50,016 nt of DNA from Microtetraspora sp. NBRC 13810. GTDB taxonomy: Bacteria > Actinomycetota > Actinomycetes > Streptosporangiales > Streptosporangiaceae. Of this stretch, positions 9,195-17,306 are shown in pieces. Positions within the stretch are counted from its first letter, which is position 1. Each line of letters begins with the position of its first letter. A model generated the notes under the pieces. The model worked only from the letters and a program-made list of their open reading frames with translations. It had not been told where the DNA came from and made no database searches. The position numbers and the translations under genes were made by a program. The stretch is from NCBI RefSeq assembly GCF_030268685.1, contig NZ_BSRQ01000035.1, positions 1 through 50,016 of the forward strand. Reading direction: 5' to 3'.

Positions 9195-10088
9195 TCAGAT
9201 GCGTTGAAGGGTCTTCCCGTTCGCGCCAGTGAAGACAAGCGCTGCCGTTGTGACGTCGGAAGGGAATTTCACAGCCCAGACTCCGAGCCCGGCTCCGACG
9301 CTCCGCACGACGCTTCCGGTGATTTCGCGCCCATCCGTGGTGACCGCCGTGATCCCGTGAACCTCGGCCCTGGCGATGCCGAAGAAGATCTTTCCGAGGG
9401 CGTTCACGCGCTCCTGTTCATCAATGAGTCTGCGCAGCTGCTCCGCGGTGGCATCGGGATGGAGGGCTCGCACCTGCTTCGCGTCCAGAATGCCCGACGT
9501 AAAGCCCTGTGAGCGAGCGAACTCCTTGGCATTGAGCGGAGGAAACCCGGCGCAAGTAGCGCCGCGCGAATCCCACGCGTCGCACAGGACAACACCTTCC
9601 GCGCCGGCGGTTGACTGCCGGCCCAGCCACATCCAGATCGGTATCTCCGGTATGGAGGCGATCTTCCCGATGGGTGGGTACTTCTTCTTCAACTTCTTGA
9701 ACCCCGCACCGGACGGCTCCGTCTTGGCCACGGCAGACGGTCCAGTGGGCACGGCAGACGGTCCAGTGGGCACGGCAGACGGTCCAGTGGGCACGGCAGA
9801 CGGTCCAGTGGGCACGGCAGACGGTCCAGTGGGCACGGCAGACGGTCCAGTGGGCACGGCAGACGGTCCGGTGGGCACGGCGAGGGCAACGCCATCGCGC
9901 TGTCCCAGTTGCGGGAGAGCGAGCCAGGTCACTGTGACGGCCAGGCACACCGACAGTGCCGAGATCGCGGTGACGCCGACCCGGCGGCGGCGTGTCGCGC
10001 GTCCGGCGGCGATGGCCTGGTCCACCCGCACCGACATAGGCGGCTGCTCCTGGCGTGCCAGCTCGTCGAACAGGTTCCTGGTGTCCAT
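9195..10088 (-). CDS. Single-pass membrane protein, probable anti-sigma partner of the SigE-family factor
   Basis: A 297-residue protein whose ATG overlaps the sigma-factor stop (TGATG at 10086-10090), so the two are translationally coupled. Residues 1-35 are cytoplasmic, 37-58 form one membrane segment (VGVTAISALSVCLAVTVTWL), and residues 71-120 carry seven tandem PTGPSAV repeats. A folded outer domain with two cysteines (VLCDAWDSRGATCAG) follows. I do not recognise the outer domain. Anti-sigma function is inferred from gene order and topology only, since no ZAS/HxxxCxxC motif is present. Confidence 0.75.
   Translation of the reverse strand: MDTRNLFDELARQEQPPMSVRVDQAIAAGRATRRRRVGVTAISALSVCLAVTVTWLALPQLGQRDGVALAVPTGPSAVPTGPSAVPTGPSAVPTGPSAVPTGPSAVPTGPSAVPTGPSAVAKTEPSGAGFKKLKKKYPPIGKIASIPEIPIWMWLGRQSTAGAEGVVLCDAWDSRGATCAGFPPLNAKEFARSQGFTSGILDAKQVRALHPDATAEQLRRLIDEQERVNALGKIFFGIARAEVHGITAVTTDGREITGSVVRSVGAGLGVWAVKFPSDVTTAALVFTGANGKTLQRI
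9731..9880. repeat. Seven tandem 21-bp repeats encoding PTGPSAV
   Basis: The unit GACGGTCCAGTGGGCACGGCA (21 bases) occurs seven times head to tail, with a single A-to-G change in the last copy. It encodes a Pro-rich heptapeptide linker just outside the membrane segment. Near-identity at DNA level suggests recent expansion and length variability between strains. Confidence 0.9.
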
Positions 10089-10597
10089 CAGTACTCCTCC
10101 GTCTGCGCTACACGAGGGTCCTGCGCGCCGAGTGTCGAGCGCAGGGTGGCTAAGCCGCGGGCGGTCTGGCTCTTGACTGTTCCGGTGGAGCAGCCGAGTG
10201 TGCGGGCGGTCTGCTCGACACTCAGGTCGCAGTGAAAACGCAGCACGAGGGTCACACGCTGGCGCGGCGGAACTGCGGCCAGTGCGCGGCACAGGTCCAT
10301 GACCATGTCGCGGTCGCTGCCCTCGAAGGAGGAATGGGGCGGCGTGGACATCAGCCGTACCCGGGAGAACCAGCCTCCTCGCTGCTCGGCGAGAAAGACC
10401 CGGATCAGGATCACCCGGACGTAGGCGTCGAGGTCGTCGGCCAGGCGCGCGTGGCGCCACTTGACGTACAGCCTTGTGATCGCCGTCTGCACCAGATCGT
10501 CGGCACGGTGCCAGTCCTGGCACAGCGGGTAGGCGATCTGCCGCAACCATGGCAGCCGCCCACTTACATAGGCGGTGTACTCCTCATCGAGGCTCAT
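10088..10597 (-). CDS. SigE-family (ECF) RNA polymerase sigma factor
   Basis: A 169-residue sigma factor. Region 2 covers about residues 10-75 (DDLVQTAITRLYVKWRHA) and region 4 about 105-160 (PPRQRVTLVLRFHCDLSVEQTA, then the helix-turn-helix LGCSTGTVKSQTARGLATLR). The short length and these motifs fit the actinobacterial SigE-family subgroup. GGAG lies seven bases before the ATG. It is co-transcribed with the membrane protein at 9195-10088, which probably restrains it. Confidence 0.9.
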   Translation of the reverse strand: MSLDEEYTAYVSGRLPWLRQIAYPLCQDWHRADDLVQTAITRLYVKWRHARLADDLDAYVRVILIRVFLAEQRGGWFSRVRLMSTPPHSSFEGSDRDMVMDLCRALAAVPPRQRVTLVLRFHCDLSVEQTARTLGCSTGTVKSQTARGLATLRSTLGAQDPRVAQTEEY

Positions 10598-10796
10598 CGG
10601 TCTCCAAGAAAAAATAGCTTCACACAGACAAGATGCGTCGAGCCCGTTCTGGCGTTGCGTCGAGGGCCGATCAGTGAACGGGATGACAGGGGGAGCGTCA
10701 TGGCTCCCGGAATCGGACTGATCTTGTGTTGTGGCTCAAGTGCGCGCCGCATGGCGCTCAGAAGGAATCCGGAGCGATGTGGAACGGGTTCCGGCG

Positions 10797-11915
10797 TCAG
10801 CCGGGCCGTTGCCCGGCCTCGTCGACCACAGCGGCCTTGATCAGGGCGTCCCAGTTGTGGATTTCGCCCTTCTTCATGGTGTTGAAAGGTCCGTCCTTGT
10901 GGTCCTTGACCACGATGGTGCGGTAGCCCAGGTACTCGTAGGTCTTCGGATTGATGAAGATCTCGTCGCGCAGGTAGCCGTCCAGGACGTGGTAGAGGGT
11001 GATGCCCCGGCGTTTGAGCAGATCGGAGGACTTGGCTTCGTATCGGACGCCCGAGATCTTGGCCATGGCGCCGTACATGGCGGCGCGGAGCGTGGGTGGG
11101 AGGGCGGTGTCCCCCATGCCCGTCGCGATCAGCTGGAACGCCCACCTGTCGCGCTGTACGGAGGTGAGGGGGGGCAGTGATTCCTCCGCCATCCGCTTCG
11201 CCTCCTCGGGGGTCTTGCCGCTGTTCTCCGCCCGTTCCTGGGCGAAGCGCAGGAAGGAGGTGCGATGCCTGGCGTTCTCCTTGTCGACGGTCTCGTAGAT
11301 CCGGGCCAGCAACTGGTCGGCGTCGGTCGGCAGGGCGAGCAGGTAGAGGTAGGTCACCTCGAACTCCGGCCCCTTGGAGATCTCGAGCTTGCCCTTCTTG
11401 ACGGTGGCGAACGCCTTGTCGTTGAGCTGCCGCCAGTGTTCGCGGGTGTTCGTCACCGCCGGCATGCCGCGCAGCCATTCCCCGCCGTCCACCCGCGTCT
11501 GGGCGCGCAGGCTCTTCACGTAGCCCCACTGCGTGGGCCCGGAACTCCATTCAGGCTCGTCGGAGGCCAGCACCGCCGCGTTGTCGGCCAGGTCCTGGGC
11601 GTTCGCCACCGGGCGCAGCCGCAGCTCGGTGACGGCGGTGGAGGGCCGTACCTGGGGAACCGCCACGCCCTTTTCCCGAGTAACGCCCGGAGTGTCCCGA
11701 GTGACGCCTGGGACGACCGTCGTGGCCACGGCGAGCAGTGCGACGGCGGCCGCTCCGGCCAGGCTCAGCCCCCACACCGGTCGGATGCGGCGGACCTGCG
11801 GACGCCTGCTCCCGCGCATGTGACCCGCCAGACGGGACCGGGCCGCGCCGATGGACTCCGGAGCGGCCCCCGGCAGCGCGTCGTGATAGCGGCGCAGCTC
11901 CTGCAGTTCTTCCAT
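10797..11915 (-). CDS. CU044_5270-type membrane protein, probable anti-sigma factor
   Basis: A 372-residue protein starting three bases after the sigma-factor stop, with GGGGAT as ribosome binding site. A cytoplasmic N-terminus (MEELQELRRYHDALPG) that matches the start of many ECF-adjacent actinobacterial proteins is followed by one membrane segment at about 46-68 and a large outer domain (TQWGYVKSLRAQTRVDGGEWLR...DGPFNTMKKGEIHNWDAL). This architecture is that of the CU044_5270 family, regularly encoded after ECF sigma genes. Regulation of the neighbour by sequestration is inferred. The outer domain has no known ligand. Confidence 0.8.
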   Translation of the reverse strand: MEELQELRRYHDALPGAAPESIGAARSRLAGHMRGSRRPQVRRIRPVWGLSLAGAAAVALLAVATTVVPGVTRDTPGVTREKGVAVPQVRPSTAVTELRLRPVANAQDLADNAAVLASDEPEWSSGPTQWGYVKSLRAQTRVDGGEWLRGMPAVTNTREHWRQLNDKAFATVKKGKLEISKGPEFEVTYLYLLALPTDADQLLARIYETVDKENARHRTSFLRFAQERAENSGKTPEEAKRMAEESLPPLTSVQRDRWAFQLIATGMGDTALPPTLRAAMYGAMAKISGVRYEAKSSDLLKRRGITLYHVLDGYLRDEIFINPKTYEYLGYRTIVVKDHKDGPFNTMKKGEIHNWDALIKAAVVDEAGQRPG

Positions 11916-11918
11916 GAT

Positions 11919-12512
11919 TCAGATCCCCTTCGCCGCGTGACCCAGTATCTTGCGTAGCTTGGCCCTGGCCCGGTGCACCCGGGAGCTGACAGTGCCGATC
12001 GGGATGCCCAGGGCGAAGGCCACCTCCGCGTAGCTGAGGTCGGCGCAGGCCACGAGCATCAGCGCGTCGCGGTCGCCCCGGGACAAGCTGTCCAGGCCGC
12101 GTGCCAGCCGGGGACTGAGCTGCTCGGCGGTCACCCGGTCGGTGACCCGGTCGGCGTGACCCTCCACGTCGTCGCGGGCAGCCGAGCGGCTGAGGGCCCG
12201 GTAGAGACGGCGCTCGCCGCGGCGATGACGGCCGATGAGATTGGTGGCGATGCCGTACAGCCAGGCCTTGGCCTCCGGTCGGGTCAGGTCGTAGCGGTCG
12301 CGCTGGTCGAACGCGGCCAGGAACGTCTCCGCGGCCACGTCGTCGGCGGCGCCGGGCCCGAGCCGAGCGGCGGCGTAGCGGTGGATCACGGTGAAGTACC
12401 GGTCGAAGATCATCGAGAACCACTCCGGCGTGTGCCACGAGTTCGCGATGACCGACGCGTCGTCCGGCTCCGCGGCCAGCCGTGTGGCGGGGTATGGAGA
12501 AGGGTCATGCAT
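11919..12512 (-). CDS. ECF RNA polymerase sigma factor
   Basis: A 197-residue group 4 sigma factor. Region 2 lies at about 34-105 (FDRYFTVIHRYAAARLGPGAADDVAAETFLAAFDQR, then EAKAWLYGIATNLIGRHRR) and region 4 at about 140-190 (SLSRGDRDALMLVACADLSYAEVAFALGIPIGTVSSRVHRARAKLR). ATG at 12512 follows GAAAGG. It heads a two-gene operon with the CU044_5270-type protein. Signal unknown. Confidence 0.92.
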   Translation of the reverse strand: MHDPSPYPATRLAAEPDDASVIANSWHTPEWFSMIFDRYFTVIHRYAAARLGPGAADDVAAETFLAAFDQRDRYDLTRPEAKAWLYGIATNLIGRHRRGERRLYRALSRSAARDDVEGHADRVTDRVTAEQLSPRLARGLDSLSRGDRDALMLVACADLSYAEVAFALGIPIGTVSSRVHRARAKLRKILGHAAKGI

Positions 12513-12791
12513 CCGGCGCCTTTCTCGAAAGAGGGTCGGCGCTGATTGCCCGATGCGGGCATCCTTGTTCGCGGTTTTTTCGCGGAGCCCGCCGGAGGGC
12601 GATGACGATCAGCGTCCCGCCTGGCCCGTAGCCTCCCCACGCCGATCAGCCACGGCAGGTCACTGTACCCGGCGTACCGCTACGCGGACGGGCCAGAGAT
12701 CGGCGGCCGCGGTTGGGCGGTGCGCTGAAGATCACATCTGAGCAGGAGCAGGAGGTGCTCGCTCATCTGTCGACTATGGCCGACGTGGCTG
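12513..12791. other. Promoter region of the ECF operon; no gene seen
   Basis: About 280 bases. The right half holds a short plus-strand open frame ending ADGPEIGGRGWAVR, possibly a coding remnant, without a start or ribosome binding site. No operator could be delimited. Confidence 0.4.
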
Positions 12792-13155
12792 TCATGACCG
12801 GCGCTTCCGAACGCCCACCATGGCGTTGACCGCAGCGTGGGCCAGCCCGAGCCGGGTCATGTAGAGGGCGCGGTCGCGATGGTGGGTGACAGGAGGAGCC
12901 GCCACCTTGTTCTGCAGAATGGCGACAGCGTGCGTCGGTGTCCCGGGGTCGAGGTGGCAGGTGGTCCGTTGCATCTCGGCGAAGTCGGCAGTGTGGAAAC
13001 GGAGTGGATCACCGGCGTCGAGCGGTGCTTCCAGGAACCGGGCGGCTTCGTCAAGTTTGGCCTCGGCCATCTCACTCTTCATTGCCTGCCCGCGGGCCTG
13101 GTAGACCAGGGCGAGCCCCTGCAATACGGGAGGCAGCGTCCAATCGGTGTGCTGA
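12792..13155 (-). pseudogene. Remnant of a TPR-containing transcriptional regulator
   Basis: The minus strand encodes QHTDWTLPPVLQG, LVYQARGQ, EAKLDEAARFLE, THHRDRALYMTRLGLAHAAV: helical, TPR-like sequence resembling the C-terminal sensor part of actinobacterial XRE-type regulators. The coding pattern begins upstream of any usable start codon and no DNA-binding domain is present. After HAAVNA the sequence stops resembling protein repeats and ends at 12792. It is best read as a fragment. A free-standing 110-residue protein from the ATG at 13124 is possible but unlikely. Confidence 0.5.
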
Positions 13156-13455
13156 GGCCGATGAATGCCGCTGGCTATCCGGCCGAACGGCCCCGGATGA
13201 TCGCCACCGCCGCCGAGCCGGCCGCCCTGGCCGCCGCCGTCGAGCCCTTATCGTGCCCCCGTCGGCGAACTCCTTCGCTAGCCCCCGGAAGGCCCACGGT
13301 TCATGGAGAACCCCAGCTCCCAGGCCACACGGGGAACCAGAGCTGATCGGGAACTCAGGGATTGTTTCTTATTCGGCCAGGGCCGGCACTATCCACCCGG
13401 CCAGGCCCCGTAAGGCACGTTGGGGTGGCCGGGGCTGCCGCGCCAGCGGACCCGC
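13156..13455. other. Gene-free debris between TPR remnant and secreted protein
   Basis: About 300 bases with no start-codon/ribosome-binding-site combination and no recognisable protein on either strand. The left part may be further decayed sequence of the TPR regulator. The sequence after the stop of the neighbouring secreted protein does not continue the C-terminal domain of its full-length relative. Confidence 0.4.
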
Positions 13456-14334
13456 TTAGCCAGGCTTACCGGGGCTTGAGGGCTTGCCGGCGTCGACGTA
13501 ATGGTCGGCGACGAATATCCCCACTTTCTTCTTCTTGTAGTTGATGACCTGCAGGTGCATCGACACCGCGCACTTGGGGCCGACAAGATATCCGCGGGTG
13601 TCAAGGAAGGAGCCGCCGATGGGCTCGCTGCCGGGCCTGACGCCTTTCTGGCTCCAGTACCCCTGGAAGCTGCATCTGCCGTTGCGGATGTCGATCAGCC
13701 GCTTGGGATAGGTCACCGTGACCCACTGGTTCGCCGCCGCCGCAGCGATGGCCGCCTTCCCCACCGGGGCCGGGCCCGCCGTGGCGCCTGTCCTGGTGGC
13801 CGAGGACATGGTGGCCGCCGCGGTCGTGGTGTTCATCAGCGTGTCCTCCCCCGGTGAGACGGTGGTGGCGGTCTGCAGGGTCCAGTCCTTTTCAGGGCCG
13901 TCGTCGGCCGGCCACTGGACCAGCTGGGCGCCGTCGGCCAGACACCCGTTCTCCGCCCCTAACGAGTACCCCAGGGCGCTCTGCCCGCCGGCGTCGTCCG
14001 CCGGGCGGTTCAGCGTGCAGTCCGGATGCGTCGCGGGGTTCTTGGTCGTGATCGTGCCTGACGCGCCCGGGTCCGCCTTGTACGAGGCCAGCACCTTCTG
14101 CCCGTTCACCGTCACCACGTCCGACAACGCGTCCATCAGATCCTGCGTCGTCGCCGACCCGACACCGGAGAGCGCCCGGTACACCGACGGTCCGGCCGGA
14201 TCCGCCCGTGCGGGCTGGACGGGCAACCCGCTCAGCATGCTCGCGAGCGTCGCCACGCCCAGGGAGACGGCCAGCAGTCTGAACCGGCCGGTCTTTCTAC
14301 CTTCTCGCCTTGTGCCGTACACGTGCTTCCCCAT
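13456..14334 (-). CDS. Secreted protein, internally deleted and C-terminally shortened relative of the 33784-36261 protein
   Basis: A 292-residue exported protein. A Sec signal peptide (RRE...FRLLAVSLGVATLASMLSG...ARA) is followed by about 100 residues of a PstS-like substrate-binding domain (VGSATTQDLMDALSD, ATHPDCTLNRP, ALGYSLGAENGCL). The sequence then jumps directly to the last ricin-type repeat (ADGAQLVQWPADDGPEKDW) and to the uncharacterised C-terminal domain (NGRCSFQGYW, FLDTRGYLVGPKC). Relative to the 825-residue relative about 470 residues are missing in the middle and about 80 at the end (it stops after KPSSPGKPG). ATG at 14334 with GGGGG upstream is preferred over GTG at 14358. Whether it still folds is unknown. 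Confidence 0.7.
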   Translation of the reverse strand: MGKHVYGTRREGRKTGRFRLLAVSLGVATLASMLSGLPVQPARADPAGPSVYRALSGVGSATTQDLMDALSDVVTVNGQKVLASYKADPGASGTITTKNPATHPDCTLNRPADDAGGQSALGYSLGAENGCLADGAQLVQWPADDGPEKDWTLQTATTVSPGEDTLMNTTTAAATMSSATRTGATAGPAPVGKAAIAAAAANQWVTVTYPKRLIDIRNGRCSFQGYWSQKGVRPGSEPIGGSFLDTRGYLVGPKCAVSMHLQVINYKKKKVGIFVADHYVDAGKPSSPGKPG

Positions 14335-14571
14335 CCGCAGGATCCCCCGGACCGTCACAGCCGTGCCCAGCCATGAGAGGCCCGGAGCACAGATTCACCG
14401 AGATAGTCGCTGGGAGATCGGTACGCCACGTGAACAATCCGCCGGTTCGCGGAGAGCATGACCTGACATCCACGTCCCCCCGGGCGGGAACCAACGTGGT
14501 GCGGAGGCGTTGTTCGGCGGCCTTGCGCTCGTCCGCCGTGATGTCGCGCTCGCGCCGGGCGGCCTCCGCGA
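14335..14571. other. Upstream region of the short secreted protein, with an open frame of unclear status
   Basis: The minus strand directly after the 14572 stop encodes LIAEAARRERDITADERKAA in a frame one off from the preceding gene. It looks like a helical coding remnant but has no start codon of its own. It may be an old C-terminal extension of the preceding gene lost through a frameshift. The rest contains the promoter for the secreted protein. Confidence 0.35.
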
Positions 14572-15519
14572 TCAGTTCAGGCCGGTGAGGTCGTACGCGA
14601 CGTCGGCCACTCTGATCGCGCGGACCTGGGGGTCGTCGATCAGGGCGCGGAGGTCGCTGACGCGGGCGCGCTGGGTGATGTAGGCGTACGCCAAGCCGTC
14701 AGCAGCCGACTTTCGCAGCAGCTTCAGATCGAGTCCGAACTTGTCCAGGTTGACCGCGTCATGGTCGCGCAGGTCTCCGACCCAGCGACGGAACCCGGCC
14801 AGCCCGTTCCGGGGCAGTTCGCCGGGGGCGAGCTCCGGGGCGTCGCCCTGCGTCGCGTCGGGAAGCGAGGTGGCCAGGCGCCAGCTGATCGGAGTGCCGC
14901 CGATGCGCCCGTCGTAGATCGCCGTCTCCGGGGGGACGGCTGCGTGCCGCTGGACGAATGCCGAGAACTCACTTTCCCCCAATGGCTTGGCGAGATCGAC
15001 CACCGCCAGGGCGTGCATCGATTCGGGCAGCCGATCCAGGATCGTCTTGGTGTCCGCCTTGCTCGGAGGGGCGTCCGTGCCGACCGAATCGAGCGCCGTG
15101 AACAGGGGTGTCTCCTTGACGAAACCCGGAGGCGGCCATTCGACCCGCCCGAACTGGTTCTGACTGACGGTGAAGACGGCGCCGCCGGAGAAGTAGTTCG
15201 AGGCGTCATCGCCGGCCCGGAGCGGGGCGAGCCGCACGGTGAAGGAGAGCGAGAACGCGGTGGTGTCGCAACAGCTCCCGGCGGCGGTGTAGTAGCCGGG
15301 GTTGGCGACCCGAAGGGCCGTTTCGAGCACGTCCACCATGCGGTCCTCCCGGTCGCCGCGCCGCTGGATCCACTGGGCTCCCAGGTCGAGCAGCAGCACG
15401 CCGACGAGCAATATCGCGGTGGCGGTCACGGCCGTGCGCAGTACACCCCGCCATACGGCCCGTTTCGTCCTGCCGGGATCGAAGTCCGGGATCGGCGGGA
15501 TGTCGTCCTGTGTGGTCAT
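14572..15519 (-). CDS. Single-pass membrane protein, probable anti-sigma partner
   Basis: A 315-residue protein whose ATG (15517-15519) overlaps the sigma-factor TGA (ATGA). Residues 1-26 are cytoplasmic (PPIPDFDPGRTKRAVWRG), 27-46 form one membrane segment (TAVTATAILLVGVLLLDL), and the remaining 270 residues form an outer domain with a CC pair (AAGSCCDTTAFSLSF). No zinc anti-sigma motif is present. Translational coupling to an ECF factor and the topology suggest that it senses an envelope signal and sequesters the sigma factor. Family not recognised. Confidence 0.75.
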   Translation of the reverse strand: MTTQDDIPPIPDFDPGRTKRAVWRGVLRTAVTATAILLVGVLLLDLGAQWIQRRGDREDRMVDVLETALRVANPGYYTAAGSCCDTTAFSLSFTVRLAPLRAGDDASNYFSGGAVFTVSQNQFGRVEWPPPGFVKETPLFTALDSVGTDAPPSKADTKTILDRLPESMHALAVVDLAKPLGESEFSAFVQRHAAVPPETAIYDGRIGGTPISWRLATSLPDATQGDAPELAPGELPRNGLAGFRRWVGDLRDHDAVNLDKFGLDLKLLRKSAADGLAYAYITQRARVSDLRALIDDPQVRAIRVADVAYDLTGLN

Positions 15520-15947
15520 CGGTGTCCTCCATAGCATTCGGCGAAGGCTGCGCGGGCGCGCCACAGAGCGGTTTTGATCGACGAGACGGAGACACCGGTC
15601 ATCGCGGCCACCTCCACCAGGGAGAACCCGTCGAAGTAGACGAGCGTGAGCAACTGTCGCTGCCGCTCCGGCATGCGGTCCAGCACGTCGCGGACCGCGA
15701 CGGCGTCCGAGGCGTCCGAGGTGAGTTCGGGAACGCCCAGAGCGTCAGGAGAGGGCAGCGGGAGGGAGATCCGGCTGCGCCGTACATGGTCGAGGAGGAC
15801 GTTACGGGCGATGGCGAGCAGCCACGCGGCCGGGGAGTCGCCGCGCCAGCCGAGCATCGCGCCGGTGGCCTTGACGAACGTCTCCTGAGCGAGATCTTCG
15901 GCGAGATGCGGGTCACGGGTCCGGCGTATGAGATATCCGCAGACCAA
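15516..15947 (-). CDS. ECF RNA polymerase sigma factor (N-terminus uncertain)
   Basis: Region 2 (CGYLIRRTRDPHLAEDLAQETFVKA, WLLAIARNVLLDHVRRSR) and region 4 (RMPERQRQLLTLVYFDGFSLVEVA, GVSVSSIKTALWRARAAF) are clear. The first conventional start is TTG at 15947, but the same frame upstream still encodes region 2 sequence (IEQLYREHWPL) as far as a TAG about 75 bases up, with no ATG, GTG or TTG. GGAGGA stands in front of an ATC at 15987-15989. The true start is therefore a rare ATC/ATT codon, or the 5' end has suffered a frameshift. The stop overlaps the membrane partner's start. Confidence 0.75.
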   Translation of the reverse strand: MVCGYLIRRTRDPHLAEDLAQETFVKATGAMLGWRGDSPAAWLLAIARNVLLDHVRRSRISLPLPSPDALGVPELTSDASDAVAVRDVLDRMPERQRQLLTLVYFDGFSLVEVAAMTGVSVSSIKTALWRARAAFAECYGGHR

Positions 15948-15989
15948 CGGCCAGTGCTCCCGATAGAGCTGCTCGATGCGGCTGCCGAT

Positions 15990-16355
15990 GGCGTCCTCCG
16001 CGAATGGAATGTCGTCTTCACACCACTACAGACGCAACCATCCGCCCGATGGTCACATCCGAGTTCGTACGCCGGCCCAGGCCGGCTGTCTTCACCCCGG
16101 ACAACCATCGCGCCGCCTTCCACGGCTCCCCTGCCACGACCGGCGAGCAGGTCCCGAAGGCGGCGTCGTCCACAAGCTGTGGATGAAGAAAGTTTGGAGA
16201 TCGTCGGCGAGTGCGGACTTTTTCACAGTGCTGCGGCATGGCTTTGTCCATGATCGGGCCGCATGGGGGAAATGATCTCATTTGTGCGCTGAGTCGCGAT
16301 CGCGCCGCGTCAGATCTCACCCGTACTCACATCGGCAACACTCGAAGGTCAAGAA
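15990..16355. other. Divergent promoter region between ECF operon and azoreductase
   Basis: About 365 bases without a credible gene. A perfect inverted repeat TCCACA-AGC-TGTGGA occurs at 16169-16183, and AAGG precedes the azoreductase start. I see no clear operator pair. Confidence 0.4.
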
Positions 16356-17285
16356 ATGTCTCATCTGCTGCACATCGACTCAAGCGTGCGGAACCACCGG
16401 GGCTCGACCAGCCGCAGGCTCAGCGCCCGGGCCGCCGCCGTCTGGCGCAGGGCGCATCCCGGCGGCACCGTCACCTATCGTGACCTCGCCCGGGAGCCCG
16501 TCCCGCACCTGTGCGACGCCGGCGGCATGGCCCGGAAGAGGCCACGCGAACGGCACACGCCGGCCGAGACCTGGTCCTGGAAGTTGTCCGAGCGGCTGAT
16601 CGAGGAGGTCAAGGCAGCCGACACCGTCCTGCTGGGCGTGCCGCTCTACAACTTCGCCGCACCCAGCAGCGTCAAGGCGTGGGTCGACCACCTCGTCGCG
16701 CCGGGCCTGTCCATCGACCCGGAGAGCCGGACCGGCCTGCTGGGCGGGCGCGAGTTCATCGTGATCGCCAGCCGGGGCGGCGGGTACGGTCCCGGCACGC
16801 CCCGCGAGGGCTGGGACCACGCCCAGCCGTGGCTCGCACACGTCCTGAGCACGCTGGGGTTGGCGCCGCGTTTCATCACGGCAGAGCTCACGGGGGCGGA
16901 ATCGACGCCTTCGATGGCGAATCTGATCCCGTTGGCCGCCGCGAGCCTCGCGACGGCCGAGCGGGAGATCGACCAGCTCTGGACCGCCGCCGACGACGAT
17001 CACGGGCTTGGCGACTTGGCCGGGTTCAGCGACGGGGAGCTCACCCGGCTGCATGAGAAGGTCATGGCCGAGGTCATCGCCCGCCTGAACAGCCCCGTCC
17101 GCCAGGCGGCCCCGATCGGCGAACCTTTCGGGACGGCGAGCGCGACTCTGCCGCGGGAGGCACTGCCGGCCGATCGGACCGTTCAGCTTCGGGCGGGCGG
17201 GACGCCGAGCGCGCGGGTCGAGGCGGGCGCGCGGGTCGAGGCGGGCGTCTGCGCCGGCTCATATGCGCCTGCCGACAGGTGGTGA
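16356..17285 (+). CDS. FMN-dependent NADH-azoreductase-like flavoprotein with C-terminal extension
   Basis: The first about 215 residues have the flavodoxin-like AzoR fold. They show a phosphate-binding N-terminus (LLHIDSSVRN...STSRRLSA), the signature VPLYNFAAPSSVKAWVDHL that contacts FMN, and the SRGGGYG loop. AzoR enzymes reduce azo compounds and quinones by two-electron transfer from NAD(P)H. The usual length is 200-230 residues. Here about 95 more follow, ending in an Ala/Arg-rich tail with the repeat RVEAGARVEAG, which looks disordered. The start is ATG behind AAGG. Monocistronic. Confidence 0.85.
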   Translation: MSHLLHIDSSVRNHRGSTSRRLSARAAAVWRRAHPGGTVTYRDLAREPVPHLCDAGGMARKRPRERHTPAETWSWKLSERLIEEVKAADTVLLGVPLYNFAAPSSVKAWVDHLVAPGLSIDPESRTGLLGGREFIVIASRGGGYGPGTPREGWDHAQPWLAHVLSTLGLAPRFITAELTGAESTPSMANLIPLAAASLATAEREIDQLWTAADDDHGLGDLAGFSDGELTRLHEKVMAEVIARLNSPVRQAAPIGEPFGTASATLPREALPADRTVQLRAGGTPSARVEAGARVEAGVCAGSYAPADRW

Positions 17286-17306
17286 CGCTGCGATGACTGG
17301 AGATAT

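Noticed and set aside
9731-9880. CRISPR array
   Set aside because: The 21-bp units are contiguous with no spacers, and they encode an in-frame heptapeptide in a real gene.
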